This document shows positions 5,437 to 14,697 of a stretch of 33,036 bases of DNA, in pieces. A model generated the notes under the pieces. It was not told where the DNA came from. It worked only from the letters and a program-made list of their open reading frames with translations, and searched no databases. Every line of letters starts with the position of its first letter. Position 1 is the first letter of the stretch. Origin of the DNA: Prevotella sp. (lineage in GTDB: Bacteria > Bacteroidota > Bacteroidia > Bacteroidales > Bacteroidaceae); assembly GCA_017428055.1 (NCBI GenBank), contig JAFRRN010000046.1, forward strand, positions 1 to 33,036, in the 5' to 3' direction. The position numbers were made by a program, and so were the translations under genes.

Positions 5437-8400
5437 ATGATGATGATGAAGAAGATGTTGCTTTTCGTGTTATGTGTTTTGGCGGCATGTCATGTCCATG
5501 CGCAAGCGAATGAACGTATCTACCGTGCCGAGGACATTGTGACGGGATGGTATCAAGTGAAGTGTACGGTGGCGGCGGCAAGCGAGGCGGCTTATGTGGG
5601 GTGCTTTTGGCTGAATGCAGCACAGGAATACGAGCAGAACAGCAGTTCCCATTATCCGATATTGTTGCAGACATCGCCCTCCGCACCAGCCGATGACGAT
5701 GCCCTGTATTACATCCGGATTGAGAAGGACGGTGCATCAACCTACGTGCAATCCACCAACGGTCATTATGTGGAGAACCATGTGTTCTCGACCATCACGC
5801 CGTACAATGTCACTCTCACCTATAATGACAATGGCTTTGCCATTGGTCCGGGGTGGCGCAACTGGCCGACGTTGGGAAATATCATTGGCTTGCAGGCCGC
5901 CTCTGTGGGTAAGTATCTCTATGACATTTATCCCATCGACCCCGTTGAGGCAGGGCTTGATGTATGGCAAGTGTCCATGAAGGGGATCACTGAGAGTTTC
6001 TCTCAGGCTTACGACCATACACAGGTCACTTGCACGACGGCAGGGGCGAAGGGATTGACAAAGGTGTACGACAAAGGTTATCTGTTCTTTCCCCGTGGCA
6101 CAGTGCCATTGCCAACAGATTTCACCGTCAGCAATGAAGAACCCGAAGTGACGGTTAATGCCGATGAAAAGACCATCACGCTCTCTTTTAATCAAAGTGA
6201 TGATGAACCCGTGAAGGAGTTTACCGCCTATCGCATTGTCAACGCCAATGGCAGGGGAGCCATCTATTACAGTCCCGATCATTCATCGGAGTTTGTCTGG
6301 TCAACGGGAAAGAATGATTCCAACACCGATGCGGAGAATTACCAATGGGTGTTTGTGAAGTCAGACGATGGCGACTATTATCTATATAATATAGGTAGGC
6401 GCGCGTATATGGAACCCACCTCTGGTATGGGCAACTTCTCTGGGCAGACATGGGTGTTTACTCAAAACAAGGTAGGTGTTACGTTAACATCGATGGGAGG
6501 GAGCAACTATTCGTTGCGCACCACGCAGGGAAATGTCTATATGTCGGTAAGCAACAGCTATACTGGGCCGCTCATCTCCTATTATGCCGCTGGTGATGGG
6601 GGCGTACCGTTCTATTTCGTCAAGGGAGACCCCGTGAGTGATGAGGTGAGAGACAACATCCTCAACGGCAACCATTCATTGTTACCACGGGACGTGAGTG
6701 TCAAGCAAGGTTATCAGACGGTGGGAAGAAACAATGACAAGGCTTTGTTGTTGCGCGTGGGAATCCCTGGCAATTTGCCCGGGGCAGCATTGGATAAGCT
6801 GACCGTTACGCTCAAGGACAACACATTGGCAAATGTAGCATCGTTGAATGTCTATCAAACCAATAACCAAGAATTTTATGCGGAATCTAATCCCACGATG
6901 TTGGGCGAGATGACTCCAATGGACAACGTGGCGGAAGTTCCGCTCAATGGCTACGTCTTGCAAAACGGTTCCAATTATCTTTGGGTGACAGCCTCCATCA
7001 AGGATGATGCCACGTTGGGCGACTATGTAGATGCGATGCTCACACAGATAACCTATACCTTTGAGGGAACATCCCAAACGCTTGACATTCCCACGACAAC
7101 AGGCGACCCCAACGGCAAGGCACAGATATTCAACGTGCAGAGTTTCGCCTACGTTCCCACGACCGATGATTGCCGTTTCTATCGCATTCCCGCTATGATT
7201 CTCGACAAGGAGGGCAACATCGTAGTGGCAAGCGATAGGCGTTATGGCAGTAATGCCGACTTGGGCAACCATAAGATTGACGTGAGCATTCGCCGTAGCG
7301 AGGACGGAGGCAAGACATGGAGTGAGCAAAACATCATTGCCGTGGGCGATGGGAAGACTGTTTCCGACTATGGCTATGGAGACCCCGCCTTGGCACGTAC
7401 CAAGAACGGGCGACTGATTTGCGTGATGGCTGCCGGCTCCACGATGTATTGGAACGGTATGCGCAATGCCGCCATCTGCCTGAGTGATGACAATGGAATG
7501 ACATGGACAAAGCCCCGCCAGTTATACACCTCCCATTTCACGGATGCCGTGAATGGCAAGACCAATGAGTTTGGCTTCTATGGCAACTTCATTTCATCGG
7601 GTAAGGGACTAACTACCTTCGATGGAACCGTCATGTTTACCAACAATTGCCTTACGTATGAGAATAAGACTTCCCCACAATGCTACATCCTCAGTTCAAA
7701 GGATGAAGGTGAGAGTTGGACGATAGGATCTTCTAATGCGTACAAGGGTTGCGATGAGTCGAAGTTGGAGCAACTCAATGACGGAAGGCTGATGGTTTCG
7801 GTGCGCCAAAGTGGCGACCGTGGCTTCAATACGGGATCGGCAGACGCTTCCCAATGGAGTTCGCAATGGCGCAATAGCCAGATTACGGGCAATGCCTGTA
7901 ATGCAGACATCCTCTATTTCAGTCGTGCCACGGAGGGGAAGATGGATATTCTGCTTCATACCTATATCAAGTCGAGTTCGCGCGAGAACCTGACGCTTGC
8001 GATGAGTATCGACCAAGGGCTGACGTGGCAGGATGTCTTGAATATCCAGCCAGGAGGCTCTTGCTATTCCACGATGGTGAAACTTGCCAATGACGACTTG
8101 GCGATTCTTTACGAAGACGAGTCTTATTCCGTGGGGAATGGATATGCCTTGAATTTCGTAACCATCACACGCGAACAGATAGAAGCATTTGCCCGCCAGT
8201 TAGGGGCAGAGGATGGGGGAGATAATTACCAACGCGCCATGCAATCCTTGCAAGATGGTGGGGTGTTTATGATTTCCACTTCCTTTCTGAATGATGAAGA
8301 GATAGACGGCTCTTTTTATTTGAAAGCTGATGGAACGTTGACTGAAGATGAGAGTGAGGCCAAGTTTTTCACCTTTCAATGCAAGCCAATCGCCAATGGT

Positions 8401-9279
8401 TATAAGGCAGCAGGATGGAAAAGCGGGCAGTTCACCAATCCCGTGAATATCTCCACGAACACGCAATTCATCCGCACGGATGCGCAAAACAGGAATGACT
8501 GGGAAGCGCAGGTCATCTTGCAAGACAAGGAGACTGGGCTTTATGCCATTCGCGCCACCAATGCGCCGACAGAGAATACATGGGGAGCCAATGCGTTTTG
8601 GACAACTGATGCTGAGGGACATGCTACATACGACTTGAATGGTGGCGAGCATTATATCTGGAAAATCGTCAAGGTAGGGGAGACCCCTACCTTTGACGAG
8701 ATGCAGACCTATCGCATACGAAGTTGTGAACAAGGGGGCTATTTGATCATTGACAATGATGGAGGTCTTGGCAGTTACTATTCGGGGCAGGATGCTTATG
8801 CAAAGGACTTCACTATCCAACCCGTGGCAAATGAGTTGGGAGCGTTTACCATCAAAGATACCAGTGCCAACCGATATATAGGAATGCCCAATGCCGATGG
8901 CGAGTGGAATATGAGTACCGCTGCTGCCCAATGCCGAATCCAAAGGATGGAGGTTGATGGAAAGAATGTATACTATATCCAAGCCCCTTTTTCATACGGG
9001 TATGCTAATGCCTCGTTGCGCTGCTTGGCATACCCACGTGAAGACGTGGCAGGGGATTTCGGCGTAGTGAGTTACGCGAAGAATGGCAAGGAATGCCATT
9101 GGGACATTCTCACCACGGAGGAAGCCCTTGCATTGGAAGTGCGACAGATTGACGATGGCGGTGGGTTACAACCACCCACCATCTATTCCGTGGGTGGCAT
9201 TCTCCGTTCACAAGAGCAGCGTGGCATCAATATCATCCGCCATGCTGACGGGCATGTTACAAAGAGTGTAAAGCGTTGA
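5437..9279 (+). CDS. Exo-alpha-sialidase (GH33-type), multi-domain, secreted
   Basis: A 1280-residue protein that would release terminal sialic acid outside the cytoplasm. It has a signal peptide (start MMMMKKMLLFV, cleavage after VHA). A BNR-associated N-terminal domain lies at ~420-550. The propeller holds the arginine motif YRIP near residue 582 and four Asp-boxes: SEDGGKTW (~620), SDDNGMTW (~683), SKDEGESW (~754) and SIDQGLTW (~856). Beta-trefoil-like segments flank it (~30-400 and ~930-1250). The C-terminus (QRGINIIRHADGHVTKSVKR) resembles a degenerate type-A sorting tail. Four ATG codons in a row make the exact start uncertain. No Shine-Dalgarno sequence is seen because the REP palindrome ends 4 nt upstream. 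It leads the seven-gene plus-strand run, 3 bp ahead of the beta-galactosidase gene. Confidence 0.88.
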   Translation: MMMMKKMLLFVLCVLAACHVHAQANERIYRAEDIVTGWYQVKCTVAAASEAAYVGCFWLNAAQEYEQNSSSHYPILLQTSPSAPADDDALYYIRIEKDGASTYVQSTNGHYVENHVFSTITPYNVTLTYNDNGFAIGPGWRNWPTLGNIIGLQAASVGKYLYDIYPIDPVEAGLDVWQVSMKGITESFSQAYDHTQVTCTTAGAKGLTKVYDKGYLFFPRGTVPLPTDFTVSNEEPEVTVNADEKTITLSFNQSDDEPVKEFTAYRIVNANGRGAIYYSPDHSSEFVWSTGKNDSNTDAENYQWVFVKSDDGDYYLYNIGRRAYMEPTSGMGNFSGQTWVFTQNKVGVTLTSMGGSNYSLRTTQGNVYMSVSNSYTGPLISYYAAGDGGVPFYFVKGDPVSDEVRDNILNGNHSLLPRDVSVKQGYQTVGRNNDKALLLRVGIPGNLPGAALDKLTVTLKDNTLANVASLNVYQTNNQEFYAESNPTMLGEMTPMDNVAEVPLNGYVLQNGSNYLWVTASIKDDATLGDYVDAMLTQITYTFEGTSQTLDIPTTTGDPNGKAQIFNVQSFAYVPTTDDCRFYRIPAMILDKEGNIVVASDRRYGSNADLGNHKIDVSIRRSEDGGKTWSEQNIIAVGDGKTVSDYGYGDPALARTKNGRLICVMAAGSTMYWNGMRNAAICLSDDNGMTWTKPRQLYTSHFTDAVNGKTNEFGFYGNFISSGKGLTTFDGTVMFTNNCLTYENKTSPQCYILSSKDEGESWTIGSSNAYKGCDESKLEQLNDGRLMVSVRQSGDRGFNTGSADASQWSSQWRNSQITGNACNADILYFSRATEGKMDILLHTYIKSSSRENLTLAMSIDQGLTWQDVLNIQPGGSCYSTMVKLANDDLAILYEDESYSVGNGYALNFVTITREQIEAFARQLGAEDGGDNYQRAMQSLQDGGVFMISTSFLNDEEIDGSFYLKADGTLTEDESEAKFFTFQCKPIANGYKAAGWKSGQFTNPVNISTNTQFIRTDAQNRNDWEAQVILQDKETGLYAIRATNAPTENTWGANAFWTTDAEGHATYDLNGGEHYIWKIVKVGETPTFDEMQTYRIRSCEQGGYLIIDNDGGLGSYYSGQDAYAKDFTIQPVANELGAFTIKDTSANRYIGMPNADGEWNMSTAAAQCRIQRMEVDGKNVYYIQAPFSYGYANASLRCLAYPREDVAGDFGVVSYAKNGKECHWDILTTEEALALEVRQIDDGGGLQPPTIYSVGGILRSQEQRGINIIRHADGHVTKSVKR

Positions 9280-9282
9280 CAC

Positions 9283-11022
9283 ATGAAGAGGACACTTGCC
9301 ACATTATTGTATATATTAGGTTTCCTGTTGCCAACCTGTTCCCAACACGTTTCGTTTCCTTTCCCTATCTTGGGGGGCGAATTAAATAATTCGGCGGTAA
9401 CCAGCGTGGAAGACATCGATGAGGTGATGCCAAGGATGAAAGTCTTGGGATTGAACACAGTGTTGGTGCCAGCCTATTGGGAACTGATGGAACCGCAGGA
9501 GGGCAAGTTTGACTTCACGTTGATAGACCGCACCATCGACCAAGCTCGCCAAAACGACTTGAAAGTAATCTTCCTTTGGTTTGGCGCATGGAAGAACTCC
9601 ATGTCTTGTTATGCCCCAGCATGGTTTAAGCAAGACACCAAGCGATTCCCGCGAGCCATGACGAAGACGGGTAAGCCCTTGGAGATTGCCAGTTGTTTTT
9701 CGGAGAATGTGCTTCACGCTGACAACAGGGCTTTCACGGCTCTGATGAACCACATCGCAGACAAAGACCGCGAGGCGGGAACGGTCATCATGATGCAGAT
9801 AGAGAACGAAATTGGCATGTTGGAAGATGCCCGCGACCATTCGCCTTTGGCAGAGAAAGCCTATAACACCAGTATTCCCAAGGATTTGCGCAGGATATGG
9901 AAGATAGGAAAGGATGTGACTTGGAAGGAGGCGTTTGGCGACGACATCTACGGGGAAGAGAAATTCATGGCTTGGCATTACGCTTGTTATGTGGAGCATC
10001 TCGCACAAGCTGCCCGTTCCGTCATGCCACGGATGCCGCTCTATGTGAATGCCGCCATGAACAGTCGTGGGCGTAAGCCTGGCGAATACCCCTCGGCGGG
10101 ACCGTTGGCGCATCTCATCGACATCTGGCATCAGGGTGCGCCAAGCATCGACCTGTTGGCTCCCGACATCTATGACACGGGATTCAAGGGATGGGCTTCA
10201 CAATATGCCCTGCCCAACAACCCATTGTTTATTCCCGAGTCACGGTGTTGCGAGAATAGTGGCGCACGTGCCATGTATAGTTTTGGCGAACATCATGCCA
10301 TAGGCTTCTCGCCTTTCGCCATTGACCAAGCATTGCCCCAAGAGACGGAGAGTGTCACCAAGGCATACGGCTTACTTCGCCAACTCTCTTTCTTAAATGA
10401 AGAATTAAGAATGAAGAATGAAGAATCGGCTCGCGCTATTGGTTCGCTGCAACAAAAATCTTCATTCTTCATCCCTCATTCTTCATTTCCGTCTTGGGGC
10501 TTGCTCTTTGACCAAGACGACAAGGAGCGGGTCATCGAGGATGAAGACGTGGTGATGACTTGCAGACACTATTTCACATTGCCGTGGGATGCCCGTGCCA
10601 AGGACGGCACGACATGGCCGGAGGGTGGAGCCATGCTCATTCGTCTTGCCAAACATGAATACCTGTTGGCAGGGAGTGGCGTGGTGGTGGACTTTAAGAC
10701 TCTATCCGAAAAGCAACAGGAAGATGCAAAAGTGTTGGGCGAGGATGGTTTCATTTTGGAAAATGAAGAATTAAGAATGAAGAATGAAGAATTGGCTCGT
10801 GGCAATGGTTCCCAGCAACAAATTATTTCACTAAATAATGATTCTTCATTCAAGGGCAGGCGGCTTGGGCTGTTGTCCGTAGACGAGGTTTCGGTCAAAG
10901 AAGACGGCAGCTTCCAATACCTTCGTCGCCACAATGGAGACCAGACCCACCAAGGGCGGCATGTTCGAATTTCCGTGGGGGACTGGAAGATCTTGCATGT
11001 CCGATTGTACGAATACAAATAA
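9283..11022 (+). CDS. GH35/GH42-like beta-galactosidase with C-terminal DUF5597
   Basis: A 579-residue clan GH-A glycosidase with N-terminal signal peptide (possibly lipoprotein; PTC at 17-19 is a poor lipobox). The TIM barrel covers ~25-350. The acid/base is E176 in QIENEIG and the likely nucleophile is E319 in LFIPES. A DUF5597-type domain follows from ~410 (GLLFDQDDKERVIEDEDVVM). Retaining beta-galactosidase activity is inferred from the family; the true substrate is unknown. Two segments, residues 372-402 and 494-523, do not look like family sequence. They are translated copies of a palindromic DNA repeat (NEELRMKNEE). The gene sits 3 bp after the sialidase and 45 bp before the symporter. 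Confidence 0.85.
   Translation: MKRTLATLLYILGFLLPTCSQHVSFPFPILGGELNNSAVTSVEDIDEVMPRMKVLGLNTVLVPAYWELMEPQEGKFDFTLIDRTIDQARQNDLKVIFLWFGAWKNSMSCYAPAWFKQDTKRFPRAMTKTGKPLEIASCFSENVLHADNRAFTALMNHIADKDREAGTVIMMQIENEIGMLEDARDHSPLAEKAYNTSIPKDLRRIWKIGKDVTWKEAFGDDIYGEEKFMAWHYACYVEHLAQAARSVMPRMPLYVNAAMNSRGRKPGEYPSAGPLAHLIDIWHQGAPSIDLLAPDIYDTGFKGWASQYALPNNPLFIPESRCCENSGARAMYSFGEHHAIGFSPFAIDQALPQETESVTKAYGLLRQLSFLNEELRMKNEESARAIGSLQQKSSFFIPHSSFPSWGLLFDQDDKERVIEDEDVVMTCRHYFTLPWDARAKDGTTWPEGGAMLIRLAKHEYLLAGSGVVVDFKTLSEKQQEDAKVLGEDGFILENEELRMKNEELARGNGSQQQIISLNNDSSFKGRRLGLLSVDEVSVKEDGSFQYLRRHNGDQTHQGRHVRISVGDWKILHVRLYEYK
10396..10487. repeat. In-frame palindromic repeat insertion, copy 1
   Basis: Arms 10396-10424 and 10459-10487 pair over 26 of 29 positions; the left arm starts AATGAAGAATTAAGAATG and the loop is 34 nt. 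It begins on a codon boundary (codon 372) and is read through as NEELRMKNEE...SSFFIPHSSF. It lies in the linker between the barrel and the DUF5597 domain. Confidence 0.85.
10762..10850. repeat. In-frame palindromic repeat insertion, copy 2 (decayed)
   Basis: The left arm 10762-10790 is identical to that of copy 1, and the inter-arm segment is similar (GGCTCG...GGTTC...CAACAAA). The right arm is decayed; only ATTCTTCATT at 10841-10850 survives. It also begins on a codon boundary (codon 494) in the same phase, giving NEELRMKNEELARGNGSQQQ. Confidence 0.8.
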
Positions 11023-11067
11023 AATGAAAATACACTATTATTAACTATTTATAAATCAAACAACAAA

Positions 11068-12459
11068 ATGACACAATTATCAGAGCAAAAAGGCTTTTAC
11101 AAGCTATCGTGGCTACAGCGCATCGGCTTCGGCTCGGGCGACTTAGCCCAGAATCTCATCTTTCAGGTAATCTGCACTTACCTGTTGTTCTTCTACACAG
11201 ACATCTATGGACTCACACCGTCGGCAGTGGCCGTCATGTTTCTTGTGGGCAATGTAGCTAACGTGATATGGGACCCCATCGTTGGGGCGTTAATCGACAA
11301 GAGCAACCCACGTTATGGCAAATACCGCTCGTACCTGCTTTATGTGGGCATCCCGCTATCGGGTTTCGCCATCTTGTGCTTCTACAATGGTTTTGCGCCG
11401 TCGCTGATTTACGCATACGTCACCTACATATCTATGCAACTGCTCTATACGTTCATCAACGTGCCATACGGAGCATTGAACTCATCGCTGACGCGCGACA
11501 CGAATGAAATCACCATCCTTACTTCGGTGCGTATGTTTATGGCGAACCTTGGCGGTCTGGCTGTCAATTCTGGCCTTCCGTTGTTTATCGCCCTGATTGC
11601 GGGCGCACCGTCAGACAGTCTTCCTAAAGATCCTTCGGCATGGTTCACGACGATGACTATTTATGCCATCATTGGTTTTTGCTTACTTCTGTTTTGCTTC
11701 TCGCAGTGCAAGGAGCGTGTCGTCATGGATGCAAAAGTCACAGATGACGTGAAGGTGAGTGACCTTTGGATGGAATTCCTTCGCAACCGCCCCTTGCGCG
11801 TTCTTGCATTTTTCTTCATCACCGCTTTCGCGATGATGTCGGTGGGCAATGCCGCCGGAGCCTATTTCATCAACAGCAACCTACACGGCTCGGCTCAGGA
11901 GTTGTCGATATTCATGGCTTTGGGTTCAATCCCCGCATTTCTGTTTATGCCACTTGTTCCTTGGTTCAAGCGCATGGTCGGAAAGAAGAATATGTTCTAT
12001 ATCTTCCTCGGTGCCGCCATCGTCGGTATGGCAATGCTCTATTTCATTTCCAAGATGGAGAATCCGAGCATGATGATGATTTATGTGGCGCAGTTTATCA
12101 AGTCGACGGGTGTCATCGTGGCCACTGGTTATATGTGGGCACTGGTTCCCGAGGTTATCTCATACGGCGAATACACAACTGGGCGGCGTATTTCGGGTAT
12201 CGTCAACGCCTTGACAGGATTGTTCTTCAAAGCCGGTATGACTTTTGGAAGCATTGTCGGTCCTGCGGTATTGGCATACGTAGGTTATAACAGCGAGGTC
12301 GTCGACCAGACTCCTTTTGCAGAGGAGGGTATTCTGTGGCTCGTCTGTGTCATTCCCGCCATATTGCTGGGTCTTGCCATATTCATCATCTCAAAGTATG
12401 AGTTGACAGACGAGGTTATCGATGACATCAACAAGAAGATAGAGGAGCGTAGCAAGTAA
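11068..12459 (+). CDS. GPH-family sugar:cation symporter (MFS)
   Basis: A 463-residue inner-membrane transporter of the glycoside-pentoside-hexuronide:cation symporter family. The diagnostic segment WDPIVGALIDKSNPRYGKYR (residues ~67-86) matches the D-P-x-x-G...D-x-T/N...G-K-x-R loop between helices 2 and 3 of MelB/XylP-type carriers. About 12 hydrophobic segments are visible and the length is typical. The gene ends 1 bp before the GH10 start (TAATATG), so translation is probably coupled. Between a xylanase, a xylosidase-like GH43 and an alpha-glucuronidase, it most likely imports xylo-oligosaccharides or aldouronates with Na+ or H+. The substrate is inferred from context. Confidence 0.9.
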   Translation: MTQLSEQKGFYKLSWLQRIGFGSGDLAQNLIFQVICTYLLFFYTDIYGLTPSAVAVMFLVGNVANVIWDPIVGALIDKSNPRYGKYRSYLLYVGIPLSGFAILCFYNGFAPSLIYAYVTYISMQLLYTFINVPYGALNSSLTRDTNEITILTSVRMFMANLGGLAVNSGLPLFIALIAGAPSDSLPKDPSAWFTTMTIYAIIGFCLLLFCFSQCKERVVMDAKVTDDVKVSDLWMEFLRNRPLRVLAFFFITAFAMMSVGNAAGAYFINSNLHGSAQELSIFMALGSIPAFLFMPLVPWFKRMVGKKNMFYIFLGAAIVGMAMLYFISKMENPSMMMIYVAQFIKSTGVIVATGYMWALVPEVISYGEYTTGRRISGIVNALTGLFFKAGMTFGSIVGPAVLAYVGYNSEVVDQTPFAEEGILWLVCVIPAILLGLAIFIISKYELTDEVIDDINKKIEERSK

Positions 12460-12460
12460 T

Positions 12461-13567
12461 ATGAAGAGACTCATGTTTACCGTACTCATGGCAGCTTCGG
12501 CTGCCTTTGGTACGCAGGCACAAGGGCTGAAGGATGCCATGGGCAAATACTGCTTGATTGGTGCCGCCATCAACCAATGGCAGAGTGATGGACAGGTGCC
12601 AGAGGGTGATGCCATTGTTGACAAGCATTTCAATTGCGCCGTGGCCGAGAATTGCATGAAGCCTGAGACGCTGGCTCCCGCCGAGGGCATCTTTGACTTC
12701 CGTGTTGCCGACAAGTTCGTCAACTATTGTCAACAGCATAACCTCAAGGTGATAGGTCATTGTCTCGTTTGGCACTCACAGGCTCCCGACTGGTGGTTCA
12801 CCAACGGTTATTGCGCTTCCCCCGCATCGAAAGAGGTGGTGAAGGAACGGCTTATCAAGCACATCAAAACTGTTGTGGGACATTACAAAGGTCAGGTTCA
12901 TGGATGGGACGTGGTGAATGAGGCCATTGAGGATGATGGCTCTTTCCGAAAGTCGCCGTTCTATAACCTCCTTGGCGAGGAGTTCATCGAGATTGCTTTC
13001 CGTACCGCCCATGAGGCAGATCCTGATGCCGAATTGTATTACAACGACTACTCCATGTCGGGAAAGACCAAGCGCGAGGCCGTCTGCAGATTGGTTAAGA
13101 ACCTTAAAGCAAAGGGACTCCGCATTGATGGTGTCGGTATGCAGAGCCATAATGGCATGGACTATCCTGACCTTGCGGAATACGAGAAATCGATGGATGC
13201 CTTCGCTGCTTGTGGCGTGAAGGTCATGATTACCGAGTTGGACTTGAATGTCCTTCCCAACCCCCAAGGCTTTGGAGGAGCCGCCGTGGAGCAGAGCTAT
13301 GAGTACCAGCAGAAGATGAATCCATACGCCAACGGCCTCCCCAAGGAGAAAGCCAAGGAAATCCAGAAGCGTTACATGGACTTCTTCAATATCTATTATA
13401 AGCATCGTGACCAAATCTCCCGCATCAACCTGTGGGGCGTTGCCGACCATAACTCTTGGCTCAATGGCTGGCCCATCAAGGGGCGTACCAATTACCCCCT
13501 CCTCTTTGACCGCCAATATCAACCAAAGCCTATCGTGCATGACATCATCAACCTCTATTCCCATTAA
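12461..13567 (+). CDS. GH10 endo-1,4-beta-xylanase, secreted
   Basis: A 368-residue single-domain GH10 enzyme that hydrolyses internal beta-1,4-xylosidic bonds with retention. The signal peptide covers ~1-21 (cleavage near TQA-QG). Barrel motifs appear in order: AENCMKPE, HCLVWHSQ, WDVVNEAIED with acid/base E154, YYNDYS, GVGMQSH, and MITELDL with nucleophile E259. The C-terminal barrel strand LWGVADHNSW is present, so the domain is complete. With no cohesin, dockerin or carbohydrate-binding module, it probably acts in the periplasm on oligosaccharides already imported. It is tightly linked to the symporter upstream and is followed after 82 bp by GH43. Confidence 0.95.
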   Translation: MKRLMFTVLMAASAAFGTQAQGLKDAMGKYCLIGAAINQWQSDGQVPEGDAIVDKHFNCAVAENCMKPETLAPAEGIFDFRVADKFVNYCQQHNLKVIGHCLVWHSQAPDWWFTNGYCASPASKEVVKERLIKHIKTVVGHYKGQVHGWDVVNEAIEDDGSFRKSPFYNLLGEEFIEIAFRTAHEADPDAELYYNDYSMSGKTKREAVCRLVKNLKAKGLRIDGVGMQSHNGMDYPDLAEYEKSMDAFAACGVKVMITELDLNVLPNPQGFGGAAVEQSYEYQQKMNPYANGLPKEKAKEIQKRYMDFFNIYYKHRDQISRINLWGVADHNSWLNGWPIKGRTNYPLLFDRQYQPKPIVHDIINLYSH

Positions 13568-13649
13568 CACCCCCGTTCCGTTTGTTACGGCATTGCCGCA
13601 ACAGACAGAACTCCATAACCCCAATGATAACCATAAAAACACATAGAAA

Positions 13650-14681
13650 ATGAAAGCAAAGTATCTATTCCCACAAGATTACATGGCAGACCCCTCTGCC
13701 AATGTGTTCAACAACCGTCTGTACGTCTATCCCTCCCACGACCGCGATAGTGGTGAGGCTTTCGATGACGATGGAGGTCATTTTCAAATGCGCGACTATC
13801 ACGTGTTGTCTTTCGACGATGTGGAAAATGATGCCGCTACCGATCACGGTGTCATTCTCGACGTTGACCAAGTGCCTTGGGCAGAGAAGCAGATGTGGGA
13901 CAACGATGTAGTGGAGAAAGATGGTAAGTATTATCTCATCTTTTCTGCCAAAGATTATAGTGGCGTGTTCCATCTTGGCGTGGCTGTTGCCGACCGTCCT
14001 GAAGGACCTTTTGTTCCAGAACCCCATCCTATCCGTGGCTCTTTCTCTATCGACCCCTGTGTGTTCAAGGATGACGATGGGCAGGTCTATTGCTATTTCG
14101 GAGGTCTCTGGGGCGGACAGCTGCAATGGTGGCGACCCATCCCCGATGGTCAAGCACCCGTTGCAGGAAAGTATGGCGACGACAACGGACTTATTGACTT
14201 GGGACCTGCTCCCGACCGCAAGACCCAGCTCTTTGCCAAACCCGATGCGCCCGCCCTCCATAGTGCCGTGGTGCGCATGAGCGATGATGTGTTGCAGTTT
14301 GCCGAGGCTCCACGCCCCGTTGTCATCCTCGACAAGGATGGACAGCCGTTGAAAGCCCGCGACCCGCATCGTTTCTTTGAGGCATCGTGGATGCACAAGT
14401 ACCAAGGGAAATACTATTTCAGCTATTCCACGGGCGACAGCCACTTCCTCTGTTATGCCATCGGCGATTCTCCTTACGGACCTTTCACGTTCCAAGGAGT
14501 CATCCTTGAACCTGTTGTAGGATGGACTACCCACCATTCCATCGTGGAATATCGTGGACAATGGTACTTGTTCTACCATGATTGCGTACCCTCTAATGAC
14601 ATCACCCATCTGCGCTCCTTGAAGGTGCAACGCCTTTTCTACAACGAGGATGGCACTATCCAGACCGTCGTCAATGACTAA
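13650..14681 (+). CDS. GH43 beta-xylosidase / alpha-L-arabinofuranosidase, cytoplasmic
   Basis: A 343-residue GH43 five-bladed propeller enzyme. The inverting catalytic triad is visible: base D14 (YMADPSANVF), pKa modulator D135 (SIDPCVF) and acid E244 (FFEASWMHKY). There is no signal peptide, so it should be cytoplasmic and act on oligosaccharides delivered by the GPH symporter. The length and lack of an accessory beta-sandwich domain fit the short subfamily 1 type. The start ATG at 13650 follows TAGAAA. The 82-bp gap from GH10 shows no terminator or promoter. Xylosidase versus arabinofuranosidase specificity cannot be read from the sequence. Confidence 0.9.
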   Translation: MKAKYLFPQDYMADPSANVFNNRLYVYPSHDRDSGEAFDDDGGHFQMRDYHVLSFDDVENDAATDHGVILDVDQVPWAEKQMWDNDVVEKDGKYYLIFSAKDYSGVFHLGVAVADRPEGPFVPEPHPIRGSFSIDPCVFKDDDGQVYCYFGGLWGGQLQWWRPIPDGQAPVAGKYGDDNGLIDLGPAPDRKTQLFAKPDAPALHSAVVRMSDDVLQFAEAPRPVVILDKDGQPLKARDPHRFFEASWMHKYQGKYYFSYSTGDSHFLCYAIGDSPYGPFTFQGVILEPVVGWTTHHSIVEYRGQWYLFYHDCVPSNDITHLRSLKVQRLFYNEDGTIQTVVND

Positions 14682-14697
14682 TTAAAAGCTTGGAAAA

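Noticed and set aside
8200-8982. A 260-codon minus-strand frame within the sialidase gene
   Set aside because: Shadow of the sialidase C-terminal region; no family features.
12776-13642. A 288-codon minus-strand frame across the GH10 gene
   Set aside because: Shadow of GH10, whose two catalytic glutamates are in the plus frame.
13665-14630. A 321-codon open frame on the minus strand across the GH43 gene
   Set aside because: It is antisense to a complete GH43 gene with its full catalytic triad. The translation has no recognisable domain, and its length reflects codon bias of the real gene.
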